Source: Verrucomicrobiota bacterium
GTDB lineage: Bacteria; Verrucomicrobiota; Kiritimatiellia; SS1-B-03-39; UBA6053
NCBI GenBank assembly: GCA_020831635.1
Contig: JAFIGC010000019.1
Coordinates: 1 to 56,815, forward strand
Direction: 5' to 3'
Length of the DNA stretch: 56,815 nucleotides
Made by a program: the position numbers and the translations under genes. Numbering within the stretch: position 1 is the stretch's first letter; each line of letters begins with the position of its first letter. Below the pieces are notes generated by a model. The model was given only the letters and a program-made list of their open reading frames with translations. It did no database searches and had not been told where the DNA came from. Positions 9,201 to 18,450 of this stretch are shown one piece after another.

Positions 9201-10085
9201 ATGTTACACCACGCCATCGAAAAAGCCGCCGTACTGATTGAAGCCATGCCGTATATCCAAGCCTTTCGCGGGGAAACGGTGGTGGTGAAATTCGGGGGCA
9301 GCATCATTAACGACGAAGCTTCTTATGCCGATATCCTGCGGGACGTGGCGTTTATGGAGATTATCGGCATGCGTCCGGTGATCGTGCATGGCGGGGGCAA
9401 AGCCATTACCCGGAAGATGGAGGAGGCGGGCATCGCCGCGAATTTTGTGAAAGGCCTGCGTGTCACGGACGCGGAGACGATCGCCATCGTGGAAAAAACC
9501 CTCAATGAAGAAGTGAATCCGCAAGTGCGCAAGGTGTTGGAAGGGTTCAATGCGCCCGCGACCGGATTCAGGGGGCAGGACGTGTTCCGGGTGTCGCGTC
9601 ATACTGAAACCGATCCCGAAACCGGGGAAGTCCTGGACTGGGGTTTTGTGGGCAATGTGGACAGCGCCGATGTCTCGGGAATTGTCGCGGCCCTGAACGC
9701 GGGCCGGGTCCCGGTGGTCACCCCCCTGGGCCGGGACAAAGACGGAAACATTTACAACATCAACGCCGACGAAGCCGCCGGTGCCATGGCCCGCGAACTC
9801 AAGGCCCGCAAACTCGTCTTTTTGTCCGATGTGCCGGGATTGATGCGCGATCCCAGTGACCCCAAAACCATCATCAGCACCTTGACCTTGGAGGAAATGG
9901 AGCGATTGATTGGGGACGGCACCATTGCCGGCGGCATGTTGCCGAAAGTGTCCGGCGCCGTAAAAGCCTTGAAGGCCGGCGTGCGGAAAACCCACATTAT
10001 TGACGCGGAAATGCCGCACTCCCTGTTGTTGGAATTGTTCACCGAACAGGGCGTGGGCACCGAAATTGTCGGAGATTTTTCATGA
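9201..10085 (+). CDS. argB: Acetylglutamate kinase
   Basis: The 294-residue protein phosphorylates N-acetyl-L-glutamate with ATP, the second step of arginine biosynthesis. The amino-acid kinase fold is clear: VVKFGGSIINDEASYADIL binds phosphate near residues 28-46, PVIVHGGGKAITRKMEEAGI binds acetylglutamate (about 60-79), and VPGLMRDPSDPKTII and GTIAGGMLPKVSGA follow towards the C-terminus. The length is typical. The ATG at 9201 follows the promoter directly, and the stop overlaps argD by ATGA, indicating translational coupling. The long N-terminal helix before the kinase fold resembles the arginine-inhibited type. Confidence 0.97.
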   Translation: MLHHAIEKAAVLIEAMPYIQAFRGETVVVKFGGSIINDEASYADILRDVAFMEIIGMRPVIVHGGGKAITRKMEEAGIAANFVKGLRVTDAETIAIVEKTLNEEVNPQVRKVLEGFNAPATGFRGQDVFRVSRHTETDPETGEVLDWGFVGNVDSADVSGIVAALNAGRVPVVTPLGRDKDGNIYNINADEAAGAMARELKARKLVFLSDVPGLMRDPSDPKTIISTLTLEEMERLIGDGTIAGGMLPKVSGAVKALKAGVRKTHIIDAEMPHSLLLELFTEQGVGTEIVGDFS

Positions 10086-11388
10086 ACGCCGATACTTCCC
10101 TGATATCCACCCAATCCACGACGCCGCCCCCGGCGCCCCCAAAAGAAGCGCCCCCGCCGAAAATCACCTTGGCGGAGCAGCTCGCGACCTTGCATCGGAC
10201 GCATCACACCCCGAACTATGCGCCCGGCCTCGCTTTGGTGAAAGGGAAGGGGGCCCATGTATGGGACGCCGCTGGAAAAAAATACCTCGATTTCGGGGCC
10301 GGCATTGCCGTGACCGGTCTCGGGCATTGTCATCCCAAACTCGTGAAAGCGGTTCGGAAGCAGTCCAAACGCATTTGGCACGTCTCCAACTTGTATTACA
10401 ACGACCAAGCGCCATTTCTGGCCCAAGAACTTTGCGAACTCGCGGAGTTGGGCGGCAAGGCGTTCTTCTGCAATTCCGGCGCCGAGGCCAACGAAGGTTT
10501 GATCAAACTCGCCCGGAAATGGGGGAGCGATGAAAACCGCTTTGAAATCATTACCATGCGGAATTCCTTTCATGGCCGCACCCTCGCCACCCTGACCGCC
10601 ACCGGGCAGGAGAAGGTCCAGTACGGCTTCGCGCCCCTGCCGGAAGGTTTTAAGTACGCCCAGTACAACGACATCGAATCGGTCAAGGCGCATCTCACCC
10701 CCAAAACCGCGGCGGTGATGCTCGAATTGGTGCAGGCCGAGGGCGGGGTGTTGCCCGCCGAATCGGAGTTCATCAAGAGCTTGGCCGCCCTTTGCGAGGA
10801 GCGGAATTTGTTGCTGATGGTGGACGAAATTCAAACCGGCATTGGCCGCACCGGGTCGATGTTCGCTTTTCAACAGTATGGCATCAAACCCGACGCGGTT
10901 TCCCTGGCCAAGGGACTCGGGGGCGGCTTTCCCGTGGGCGCGGTCCTGACCGGACCCCGTTTGCAGGACGTGTTCGGTCCCGGTTCCCACGGCACCACTT
11001 TCGGTGGACAACCCTTGGCCTGCGCCGTGGCCCGGGCGGTATTGAAAACCATTCGGGACAAACATCTCGAGAGCAATGCCGAAACCATGGGCTACCTGCT
11101 GCAAAACAAACTCAAACCCGTGGTCAAAAAGTACTCCTTCGTCCGCGCCGTACGGGGCAAAGGCCTCTTGTTGGGCATGGTCATCGACCGCCCCGCCAAG
11201 GATCTCGAAACCCTGCTCGCGCGCAAAGGGTTGCTGGCCATTTGCACCGCCGGCAATGTCATCCGCATGGTGCCGCCGCTCACCATCAACGCCCGGCAAG
11301 TCAAACGGGCCGTCAAAATCATCGAAAAAGCCTGCGCGGAATGGCAGGTCCAACTCACCCAATCCTCCAAAAACCAGGAAAAATCATC

Positions 11389-11392
<4 letters not shown>
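10082..11392 (+). CDS. argD: Acetylornithine aminotransferase
   Basis: This 436-residue class III PLP-dependent aminotransferase converts N-acetylglutamate semialdehyde to acetylornithine. Family relatives also act on the succinyl-DAP step of lysine synthesis, which fits the dap genes downstream. The phosphate-binding motif [15 protein letters not shown] is at 131-145, [12 protein letters not shown] at 247-258, and the PLP lysine is Lys277 in [13 protein letters not shown]. The N-terminus carries an extra roughly 28-residue Pro/Thr/Ser-rich extension ([15 protein letters not shown]) before the family start. It overlaps argB and argG by four bases each. Confidence 0.95.
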
Positions 11393-12576
<1,184 letters not shown>

Positions 12577-12608
12577 GCCGCGCCCAACCCGATCAAAGGT
12601 ATTTGCAC

Positions 12609-13484
12609 ATGTTTTCCGGAGTTTACACCGCCATCGTAACCCCCTTCACCCTGAGGGACGGGGTGGATTATGAGGCCTTGGACCGGCTGGTTGATCGTCA
12701 GATCGCCGCCGGCGTGGCCGGCATCGTCCCGGTGGGCACCACCGGGGAATCCCCCACGCTGTCCACCCCCGAGCATATCGAAGTCATTCGCCGCGTGTAC
12801 AAACGCGTGGCCGGACGTGGCCAGGTCGTGGCCGGCACCGGGGCCAACGCCACCGCCGAAGCCTTGGAACTGACTCAAGCCGCCAAGGAAATCGGCTGCG
12901 AGGCCACCCTTCAGGTGACCCCGTATTATAACAAACCTTCCGACAACGGACTCGTCGCCCATTTCCATGCCGTGGCCGACATCGGTCTGCCGGTCATGCT
13001 CTACAACGTGCCCGGGCGGGCCGGAAAAGAATTGAGCATGGACGTGATTGCCGCCTGTGCCGAACACCCCGGGATTGTGGCCGTCAAGGAAGCCGGCGGC
13101 AGCGTCGACCGGGTGAGTCAGATCTTGGCCCGTATGCCCGAACTGGAGGTGTTGTCCGGGGACGATCCGCTGACCCTGCCGATGATGGCCGTGGGCGCTT
13201 GCGGGGTGGTGAGCGTCGCCTCCAACGCGGTGCCGGAACGGGTGGTCGCCTTGGTGTCCGCCGCCTTGAAAGGAGACTACGCCGCCGCGCGCAAAATCCA
13301 TCTGGAAAACCACCGGCTTTTCCAAACCCTCTTGGGTCTGGACACCAATCCCTTGCCCGTCAAAACCGCCCTGGTACTCATGGGGTTGGTGGAAGACATT
13401 TTCCGTTTGCCGCTTTGTTCCCTGGACGGCGACAAACGGGAAATTCTGGAAGCCGAACTCACGCACGCGGGAGTCCTGTCATGA
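12609..13484 (+). CDS. dapA: 4-hydroxy-tetrahydrodipicolinate synthase
   Basis: This 291-residue TIM-barrel aldolase condenses pyruvate with aspartate semialdehyde, the first committed step of lysine/diaminopimelate synthesis. The motifs are in place: GTTGESPTL (43-51) with the catalytic Thr pair, LYNVPGR with Tyr132, and the Schiff-base Lys160 in VAVKEAGG. The ATG at 12609 is chosen over a TTG two codons earlier, because MFSGVYTAIVTPF is the family N-terminus. It lies 32 bp after argG and overlaps dapB by ATGA. Confidence 0.97.
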   Translation: MFSGVYTAIVTPFTLRDGVDYEALDRLVDRQIAAGVAGIVPVGTTGESPTLSTPEHIEVIRRVYKRVAGRGQVVAGTGANATAEALELTQAAKEIGCEATLQVTPYYNKPSDNGLVAHFHAVADIGLPVMLYNVPGRAGKELSMDVIAACAEHPGIVAVKEAGGSVDRVSQILARMPELEVLSGDDPLTLPMMAVGACGVVSVASNAVPERVVALVSAALKGDYAAARKIHLENHRLFQTLLGLDTNPLPVKTALVLMGLVEDIFRLPLCSLDGDKREILEAELTHAGVLS

Positions 13485-14296
13485 AAAAAGTCATTCTCAT
13501 TGGCGGAGCCGGACGCATGGGACGCACCCTGGCAGGCTGTTTGCTCGACGGCACCGTGCCGGGTCTCGAACTTGCCGGGGCCGTGGATCTGGCCAACAAA
13601 CCCGAACAGGATCAGGATCTCGGCATTTTGGCCGGACGCGCCCCCTGCGGCATTTCCCTGACCTCCGATTTTCCCGCCGCAGTGAATCAGGGGGACGTGT
13701 TCATCGATTTCAGTTTCCACACCGGCATTGAGAAACGCCTGACCGTGCTTGCCGATGCCGGCAAAGCCATCGTCGTGGGCACCACCGGACTCACCGAAGC
13801 CGAAAAAAGCGGATTGTCCCTGCTGGCCAAACGCACGCCCCTCCTGTTTTCCGCCAACATGAGCTTGGGGATCAACCTCCTCGCCGCCCTGGTCGAACAG
13901 GCCGCCGCCCGATTGAAAGACAAGGGCTACGACATAGAAGTGGTGGAAATGCACCACCGACTCAAGCGCGACGCCCCCAGCGGCACCGCCTTGTTGCTGG
14001 GAGAAGCCGCCGCCCGCGGGGCCGGATGGGATCTCGCAGAGGTGCAAAAAGACGGACGTTCCGGCGTCGGGGGCGAACGCCCCGAAAAAGAAATCGGCTT
14101 TCACGCCCTGCGCGGCGGCGACGTGGTCGGCGATCATACCGTCCGCTTTGCGGCCGACGGAGAACTGCTCGACCTCGGACACCGCGCCACCCGTCGCGAA
14201 ACCTTTGCCATCGGCGCGCTGCGCGCCGCCGCCTGGCTGGCCGGGCAATCCGCCGGACGACTCTACAGCATGAATGACGTGTTGGGCCTCGACTGA
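13481..14296 (+). CDS. dapB: 4-hydroxy-tetrahydrodipicolinate reductase
   Basis: The 271-residue protein reduces the DapA product with NAD(P)H. A Rossmann nucleotide site (LIGGAGRMGRTLAG, 6-19) and GTTG at 100-103 precede the diagnostic active-site segment EMHHRLKRDAPSGTA (156-170), with His158, His159 and Lys162. The length is normal. The start overlaps the dapA stop. The pairing of arg and dap genes groups two amino-acid pathways that branch from related acylated intermediates. Confidence 0.97.
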   Translation: MKKVILIGGAGRMGRTLAGCLLDGTVPGLELAGAVDLANKPEQDQDLGILAGRAPCGISLTSDFPAAVNQGDVFIDFSFHTGIEKRLTVLADAGKAIVVGTTGLTEAEKSGLSLLAKRTPLLFSANMSLGINLLAALVEQAAARLKDKGYDIEVVEMHHRLKRDAPSGTALLLGEAAARGAGWDLAEVQKDGRSGVGGERPEKEIGFHALRGGDVVGDHTVRFAADGELLDLGHRATRRETFAIGALRAAAWLAGQSAGRLYSMNDVLGLD

Positions 14297-14328
14297 TCTC
14301 GTTTTCAAACCCCCATCCCCATTCATCC

Positions 14329-14850
14329 GTGCAAGCATCTCCCCTCCAAATCGGTTTTTCCCTGGGCAGTAACCTGGGCGACAAAATCGCCAACCTCGCC
14401 AAGGGCCGCCGCGAACTGTTGAAAATCGACGGGGCACGTGAGGTGGCCAGAAGTTCCTTGTACGAAACCGAGCCCGTGGATGTCAAACCCGAGTTCCAGC
14501 ATCTGAAATTCGTCAATGCCGTGCTCATCCTCGAAACCCTGGACGGCGCCCGCGACTGGCTGGAACACATTGCCCGCATCGAAACCCAATTCGGGCGCAC
14601 CCGGGAAGGCGACGACAAAAACGCGCCCCGGGAAATCGACATCGACATCATTTTCGCAGGTGATCAGCTCATCGGGTCCGGCGGACTGGTGGTACCGCAT
14701 CCGCGTTGGGCCGAACGGCGCTTCGTGGTGCAGCCCCTCGCCGAACTTCAGCCCCATCGCATTCTGCCCGGAACCGACCGGACCGTCGCCCAAATTCTCG
14801 AAACCCTGCCCGGGGCCGACGAATTGACCCGGCTGGACGCGGACTGGTGA
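14329..14850 (+). CDS. folK: 2-amino-4-hydroxy-6-hydroxymethyldihydropteridine pyrophosphokinase
   Basis: The 173-residue HPPK transfers pyrophosphate from ATP to the pterin precursor of folate. FSLGSNLGDK near the N-terminus, VDVKPEFQHLKFVNAVL (substrate loop), the metal-binding stretch REIDIDIIF and the signature VPHPRWAERRFVVQPLAEL are all present. It starts with GTG at 14329 after a 32-bp gap and overlaps yidD by four bases (GTGA). No other folate gene is nearby. Confidence 0.93.
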   Translation: MQASPLQIGFSLGSNLGDKIANLAKGRRELLKIDGAREVARSSLYETEPVDVKPEFQHLKFVNAVLILETLDGARDWLEHIARIETQFGRTREGDDKNAPREIDIDIIFAGDQLIGSGGLVVPHPRWAERRFVVQPLAELQPHRILPGTDRTVAQILETLPGADELTRLDADW

Positions 14851-15128
14851 GCACGCTGCGCCTGATTCTGGCGGCCCCCTTTCTGTTCCTGGTCTATGCG
14901 TACCGTTGGCTGGTGTCCCCGGTGCTTCACTTGATTCTCGGGCCCCTCGGCGGCGGCTGCCGTTTTCAACCCACCTGTTCCCGCTACGCCCTCATCGCAT
15001 TAAAAACGCATCCACTGCACCGCGCCCTGTGGCTGATCACCAAACGAATCTGCCGCTGCAACCCCTGGGGCGGACACGGCCACGATCCCGTGCCGGATCC
15101 CAAGGAGATGAAGTGGTGGGAAATGTAA
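14847..15128 (+). CDS. yidD: Membrane protein insertion efficiency factor YidD
   Basis: The 93-residue protein has a hydrophobic N-terminal segment (LILAAPFLFLVYAYRWLVSP), then GCRFQPTCSRYALIALK and ICRCNPWGGHGHDPVP, the conserved YidD cysteine motifs. It probably acts at the inner membrane to assist YidC-dependent insertion. The GTG start overlaps the folK stop. Its last 95 bp have been copied into three positions of the toxin-antitoxin region downstream (16206, 17203 and 17356). Confidence 0.92.
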   Translation: MSTLRLILAAPFLFLVYAYRWLVSPVLHLILGPLGGGCRFQPTCSRYALIALKTHPLHRALWLITKRICRCNPWGGHGHDPVPDPKEMKWWEM

Positions 15129-15626
15129 GCTTCGCGTGGGCAAAGAATTGCAGAGGGGAATGGCAGTGGAATTGCCTTAGCTGCCTTTGCTTGCTTCTGT
15201 TTCAATCCTTTGTGTTTTTTGAACAGAAGGTCGCGAAGGAAGCGAAGAATTGCAGTGGCGTTGTCGGTATGCGAAGCCTCCGCAACACAACATGGAAAAG
15301 GAAGTGGAGGCCGTCGTCAACGCGGTTTTTGAAACAGGCGCGTAATGTCGGCTCCGTCGGAATGAACCAACAACCAAACCCATCATTCTCCCGCACGTTC
15401 GCGGGAAAATCCGTTCGATTTCCGAATTTCCGGTTGACTTTGACGGGGGAGGTGATTCGTTTAGTTCATCAATCCGCTGTTGCAATCGATCCCGGAGGAA
15501 GGCCGGAGTTTCTGTGGCATCTTGCCAACCAAGACCGATGAAAAATGAGAATCTATTGATGGTTTCCGATCCCACTTCCGATTTTTGCAGGGATTTGGGG
15601 GATGGTGAATCCCAGGGGCATGGAAG
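15129..15626. other. Non-coding gap with repeat fragments
   Basis: There is no gene I can support. At 15128-15153 a short piece resembles the hicB 3' region (TTCGCGTGGGCAAAGAATTG). At 15219-15249 the GAACAGAAGGTCGCGAAG repeat recurs. Open frames on both strands here look like shadows. Confidence 0.5.
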
Positions 15627-15941
15627 ATGACGACAAGAATCATGCTGCTCATGCTGGCGTGCGCATGTCTCTCGGGGTGCATTTCGATACCCGGCATAAC
15701 CTATGAGCCCTTTCCCGCCGTTCAAACTGTTGAGTTGCGCACCGATGAACTGCCGCCCCCTGTTCGTTCCGCTGTTCTTCTGCGTGAACCTCAAGCGGAA
15801 GTGGTGAAGGTTGTGGGAAGAAAATTCAAAACGAAGATCACCTCCTATGAGGTGACCGTACGGGAAGCCGAAGGTGGAGAGAAGCCATACCTTGTCTCAG
15901 CGGACGGAAAACACTGTGAATTGAAGTCGGAATCATTATAA
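15627..15941 (+). CDS. Small lipoprotein, 104 residues
   Basis: The N-terminus MTTRIMLLMLACACLSGC is a lipoprotein signal peptide with lipobox LSGC, giving a lipid-modified Cys18. The mature part is a small, charged, beta-rich domain (VVKVVGRKFKTKITSYEVTV) of unknown family. It has the look of proteins that pair with peptidase-like domains, but no homology can be claimed. No operon partner is visible, and the next 500 bp are repeats. Confidence 0.65.
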   Translation: MTTRIMLLMLACACLSGCISIPGITYEPFPAVQTVELRTDELPPPVRSAVLLREPQAEVVKVVGRKFKTKITSYEVTVREAEGGEKPYLVSADGKHCELKSESL

Positions 15942-15949
15942 CAGGTGAA

Positions 15950-16100
15950 TTCGATTTTCCGGGGCGGACGGATCCCAAAATGCCCCGGAGGGGCAACAGC
16001 GGTTAGCCCGGGGTCAGGGAGGCACGACCGCAGCCCCGGGTCAGGTGACCCCAAACTCCCGAGCGCCCCGAAGGGGTGCAAGCGATGCGGAACCTTTGCC
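15950..16100. repeat. GC-rich intergenic repeats
   Basis: Contains TGCCCCGGAGGGGCAACAG, TAGCCCGGGGTCAGGG with a partly inverse copy CCCCGGGTCAGGTGACCCC, and GCGCCCCGAAGGGGTGC. All are palindromic words typical of repeated intergenic elements. No gene lies in 15942-16418. Confidence 0.55.
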
Positions 16101-16205
16101 AACCGCACCCCGTCTTTTACCTCAGTGTATTGAAACCGCTAATCGGCGCTAATCTTGCGCTAATCATAACCCAATCTGAATGCATAATACCTGTTGCTAT
16201 TTCGC

Positions 16206-16335
16206 AGCTCATCACCAAACGAATCTGCCGCTGCAACCCTTGGGGCGGTCACGGACACGATCAAAGCCTGAACGAACGTTGTGTGCATCTGCTGCGTGAA
16301 ACCTCCGCCGATTATGGAAAGAAAGACAAGGCTTG
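16206..16335 (+). pseudogene. Fused fragments of yidD 3' end and hicB 3' end
   Basis: 16206-16262 copies the yidD tail (translated ITKRICRCNPWGGHGHD). It then switches at the shared word CACGATC into a copy of the hicB tail (QSLNERCVHLLRETSADYGK). The two parents lie at 15031-15128 and 17917-18047. The frame stays open across the junction but has no start or function of its own. Confidence 0.75.
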
Positions 16336-16418
16336 ATTTCTTATAAGCGGTTGAAAGATGTAACAGGTATCTTGATGAAAACCATCTGATGATGGCAAGG
16401 ACGAAAACCCCTCTCAGC

Positions 16419-16446
16419 TTGACTTTTGAATAAAATATGGTTTTAT
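16419..16446 (+). promoter_or_regulatory. Candidate vapBC promoter, near-leaderless
   Basis: TTGACT, a 16-bp AT-rich spacer and TTTTAT end 6 bp before the antitoxin ATG at 16453. Transcription would begin at or beside the start codon, and no ribosome-binding site is visible. Confidence 0.45.
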
Positions 16447-16452
16447 GGGTGT

Positions 16453-16704
16453 ATGAAGACCACGCTCGAAATCCCTCAGGAATTGTTTCGGGACGCCAAA
16501 TCCACGGCGGCCAAACGCGGCATTACCTTGAAAACGTTATTTACCGAGGCGCTTGAGGATAAACTCAGGGGGCCTGACAAGCCGCAGAGCCAAGCCGCGT
16601 TCAAATATTATGGAGCCTTGTCTAATTTGCATGAAGAAAACCGGATGATTCTCAAAGAAATTGAATCCGAATTCGGACAAGTGGATGCCTCGGAATGGAA
16701 GTGA
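16453..16704 (+). CDS. VapB-type antitoxin
   Basis: The 83-residue protein starts MKTTLEIPQELFRDAKSTAA, which fits a ribbon-helix-helix DNA-binding domain. It continues GITLKTLFTEALEDKL and has an acidic C-terminal tail expected to wrap the toxin. It overlaps the downstream PIN toxin by ten bases, the usual antitoxin-first order. A TTG nine codons upstream is unlikely to be the start. The complex presumably represses its own promoter just upstream. Confidence 0.82.
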   Translation: MKTTLEIPQELFRDAKSTAAKRGITLKTLFTEALEDKLRGPDKPQSQAAFKYYGALSNLHEENRMILKEIESEFGQVDASEWK

Positions 16705-17078
16705 TTCTGGATACCAACGCCCTTTCCGCCTGGCTGGATGGCGCCCCCCTTTTTCAGCCTGTGCTGGAAGACATCCGTAAACTTTATCTCTCGCCAATCG
16801 TGCTTGGGGAGTATCGATTCGGGATTGCGGCCTCGCGGCATCGGTCAAAGTATGAAAAAGTACTTGAGGACCTTCTGGACGAAATCGATGTTTTGCCGTT
16901 GGATGACCGGGTGGCGAAAACCTATGCGGATATTCGAAGAGAACTGAAAACCAATGGAACGCCCATCCCTTGGCACGATATCTGGATAGCGGCCCAGGCC
17001 CGGAGTTTTGGTCTGCCGGTTCTTTCGAATGATAAGCATTTCGATGCCGTCCCTTTCCTCAGGCGTATTGGCTGGTGA
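16695..17078 (+). CDS. VapC-type PIN-domain ribonuclease toxin
   Basis: The 127-residue PIN domain has all four acidic residues of the Mg2+ site: Asp6 (VILDTNALSAWLDG), Glu39 (SPIVLGEYRFG), Asp95 (WHDIWIAAQA) and Asp113 (LSNDKHFDAVP). VapC toxins cleave structured RNAs, often tRNA. It is translationally coupled to the antitoxin by overlap. The protein looks complete and active. Confidence 0.9.
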   Translation: MEVILDTNALSAWLDGAPLFQPVLEDIRKLYLSPIVLGEYRFGIAASRHRSKYEKVLEDLLDEIDVLPLDDRVAKTYADIRRELKTNGTPIPWHDIWIAAQARSFGLPVLSNDKHFDAVPFLRRIGW

Positions 17079-17180
17079 TAGACCGCATTACCGGGTATAC
17101 AGGGCACGAATGAACCCCGACTTTCCAGACGCTCCCCTCGACCAAAGTTCTCCTCCCGGCATTGACTGGGAAGACGAATG

Positions 17181-17445
17181 CAAAATACCTGTTGCTATTT
17201 CGCCACCAAGGAGATGAAGTGGTGGGAATTGTAAGTCTCGCGCGGGCAAAGAGCTGCACAAAACGCTTGCGATAGATGCGATGCGACACGATCAAAGCCT
17301 GAACGAAGTTTGAAACGTATCTCCGTTTTTATGTTTCCGATACCGGAAGCCGTTTTGCAAGCGAATCTGCCGCTGCAACCCTTGAGGCGGTCACGAACAC
17401 GATCCCGTGCCGGATCCCAAGGAGATGAAGTGGTGGGAAATCTGA
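17181..17445 (+). repeat. Shuffled yidD/hicB fragments between vapC and hicA
   Basis: After a 35-codon open fragment at 17110 comes the word AAATACCTGTTGCTATTTCG (also at 16187 and, with one change, at 18111). Next is a 30-bp piece of the yidD tail (17203-17235), a 75-bp piece of the hicB tail (17237-17311), and a second yidD tail copy (17356-17441). The gap 17079-17490 otherwise holds no gene. Confidence 0.75.
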
Positions 17446-17454
17446 CAATTCAAG

Positions 17455-17481
17455 TTGACAGCGATAGTATCATCATAGTAC
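17455..17481 (+). promoter_or_regulatory. Candidate hicAB promoter
   Basis: A perfect TTGACA is followed after 15 bp by TAGTAC, ten bases before the hicA ATG at 17491. The spacer is short and the -10 weak. It begins 14 bp after the last yidD tail copy. Confidence 0.4.
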
Positions 17482-17490
17482 CATGAATGA

Positions 17491-17688
17491 ATGCCAAAAA
17501 AAATCAGAGAGTTGATTCGCGCCCTGAAGGATGCGGGATTTACAGATCGCGGCGGCAAGGGAAGCCACCGCAATTTCACCCATCCTCAAGGGGGTAAAAT
17601 CACTCTCAGCGGTAACCCCTCGCACGACGCGAAGCGGTACCAGGAACGTGATGTGGAAAAAGTATTACGTGAGGTGAACAAAAAATGA
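17491..17688 (+). CDS. hicA: HicA-type toxin
   Basis: The 65-residue double-stranded-RNA-binding-like protein has the HicA signature GGKGSHRNFTHP, with the catalytic His26, and the ending RYQERDVEKVLREV. HicA is an mRNA interferase. It overlaps hicB by ATGA. The normal length and intact motif suggest a functional toxin. Confidence 0.92.
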   Translation: MPKKIRELIRALKDAGFTDRGGKGSHRNFTHPQGGKITLSGNPSHDAKRYQERDVEKVLREVNKK

Positions 17689-18047
17689 AAAAATCTGATC
17701 AGTACCTCAAGATTGTTGAATGGTCGGAAGAAGACCAATGTTATGTCGGCACCTGCCCGGGCCTGATGTTTGGGGGGATTCACGGAGATGACGAATCCGA
17801 GGTGTATCGAGAACTCTGTCAAGCCGTGGAGGAATGGGTTGAGCTTTACGAAAAGGACGGAGATCCACTGCCAGCGGCAACGGCCGGAAAAGAATACTCG
17901 GGAAAATTCGTACTTCGCGCGGGCAAAGAGCTGCACAAAACGCTTGCGATAGATGCGATGCGACACGATCAAAGCCTGAACGAACGTTGTCTGCAACTGC
18001 TCCGTGAAACCTCCGCCGATTATGGAAAGAAAAACCAAGTGCACTGA
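17685..18047 (+). CDS. hicB: HicB-type antitoxin
   Basis: The 120-residue protein begins with the partly degraded RNase H-like HicB fold (KIVEWSEEDQCYVGTCPGLM, then GDDESEVYRELCQAVEEWVE). It ends with a small helical domain (KFVLRAGKELHKTLAIDAMR, HDQSLNERCLQLL) that probably binds DNA as ribbon-helix-helix or helix-turn-helix. The last 130 bp of this gene have been copied to 16255-16335 and 17237-17311. Confidence 0.88.
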   Translation: MKKSDQYLKIVEWSEEDQCYVGTCPGLMFGGIHGDDESEVYRELCQAVEEWVELYEKDGDPLPAATAGKEYSGKFVLRAGKELHKTLAIDAMRHDQSLNERCLQLLRETSADYGKKNQVH

Positions 18048-18450
18048 TGTGGTGCCAGCGATGCTGAGCCTTGATGCTGATCCTTGGCTTTGCTGAGCCT
18101 TGGTTTTGCAAAATACCTGTTGCTATCTTGCACTCTTCTGTTCAAACCCCTCTTCCCGTCCCGTTTCGCTCACGTAAAAAGGAGCGCGGACACTCCTGTC
18201 CGCAATTTCTGCCGCTTTCCGATCATCGGAAGCAATTTTCCCAACGCTTCCGACGCTCGGAAAAGGCTTTTTCAATGCCCGTTGCTTCCTTGCCGAACGT
18301 AGCAGACCGACAATTGCTTGAACCCAATCCGGAGGGCCGACATTTATGAATAACCGAGGGTTTCTCTCAAAACCCCTGTTGATCGTCTTGACCCTGATTG
18401 AATTTGATTTCCGATGGTATTGAGAATTGTCCGGACACCTGTTTCTGGTT
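18048..18450. other. Non-coding gap downstream of hicB
   Basis: Holds two copies of GCTGAGCCTTG (about 18061 and 18093), the AAAATACCTGTTGCTAT word also found twice upstream, and a hairpin word GCGCGGACACTCCTGTCCGC near 18184. No supportable gene is seen. Confidence 0.5.

Noticed and set aside
9752-11362. A 536-residue minus-strand frame across argB/argD
   Set aside because: Antisense shadow of high-GC3 genes with recognisable products on the plus strand.
10792-11388. Apparent 199-residue N-terminal extension of argG
   Set aside because: The extension lies inside argD in another frame, is Arg/Pro-rich noise, and the canonical argG start [10 protein letters not shown] is at 11389.
15177-15794. 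A 205-residue minus-strand frame upstream of the small lipoprotein
   Set aside because: Overlaps repeat sequence and the lipoprotein gene; no recognisable domain, and two other frames are equally open.
17110-17217. A 35-codon open fragment after vapC (MNPDFPDAPLDQSSPPG...)
   Set aside because: Too short and runs into the shuffled yidD/hicB pieces; may be a scrap of a lost gene, but nothing supports function.
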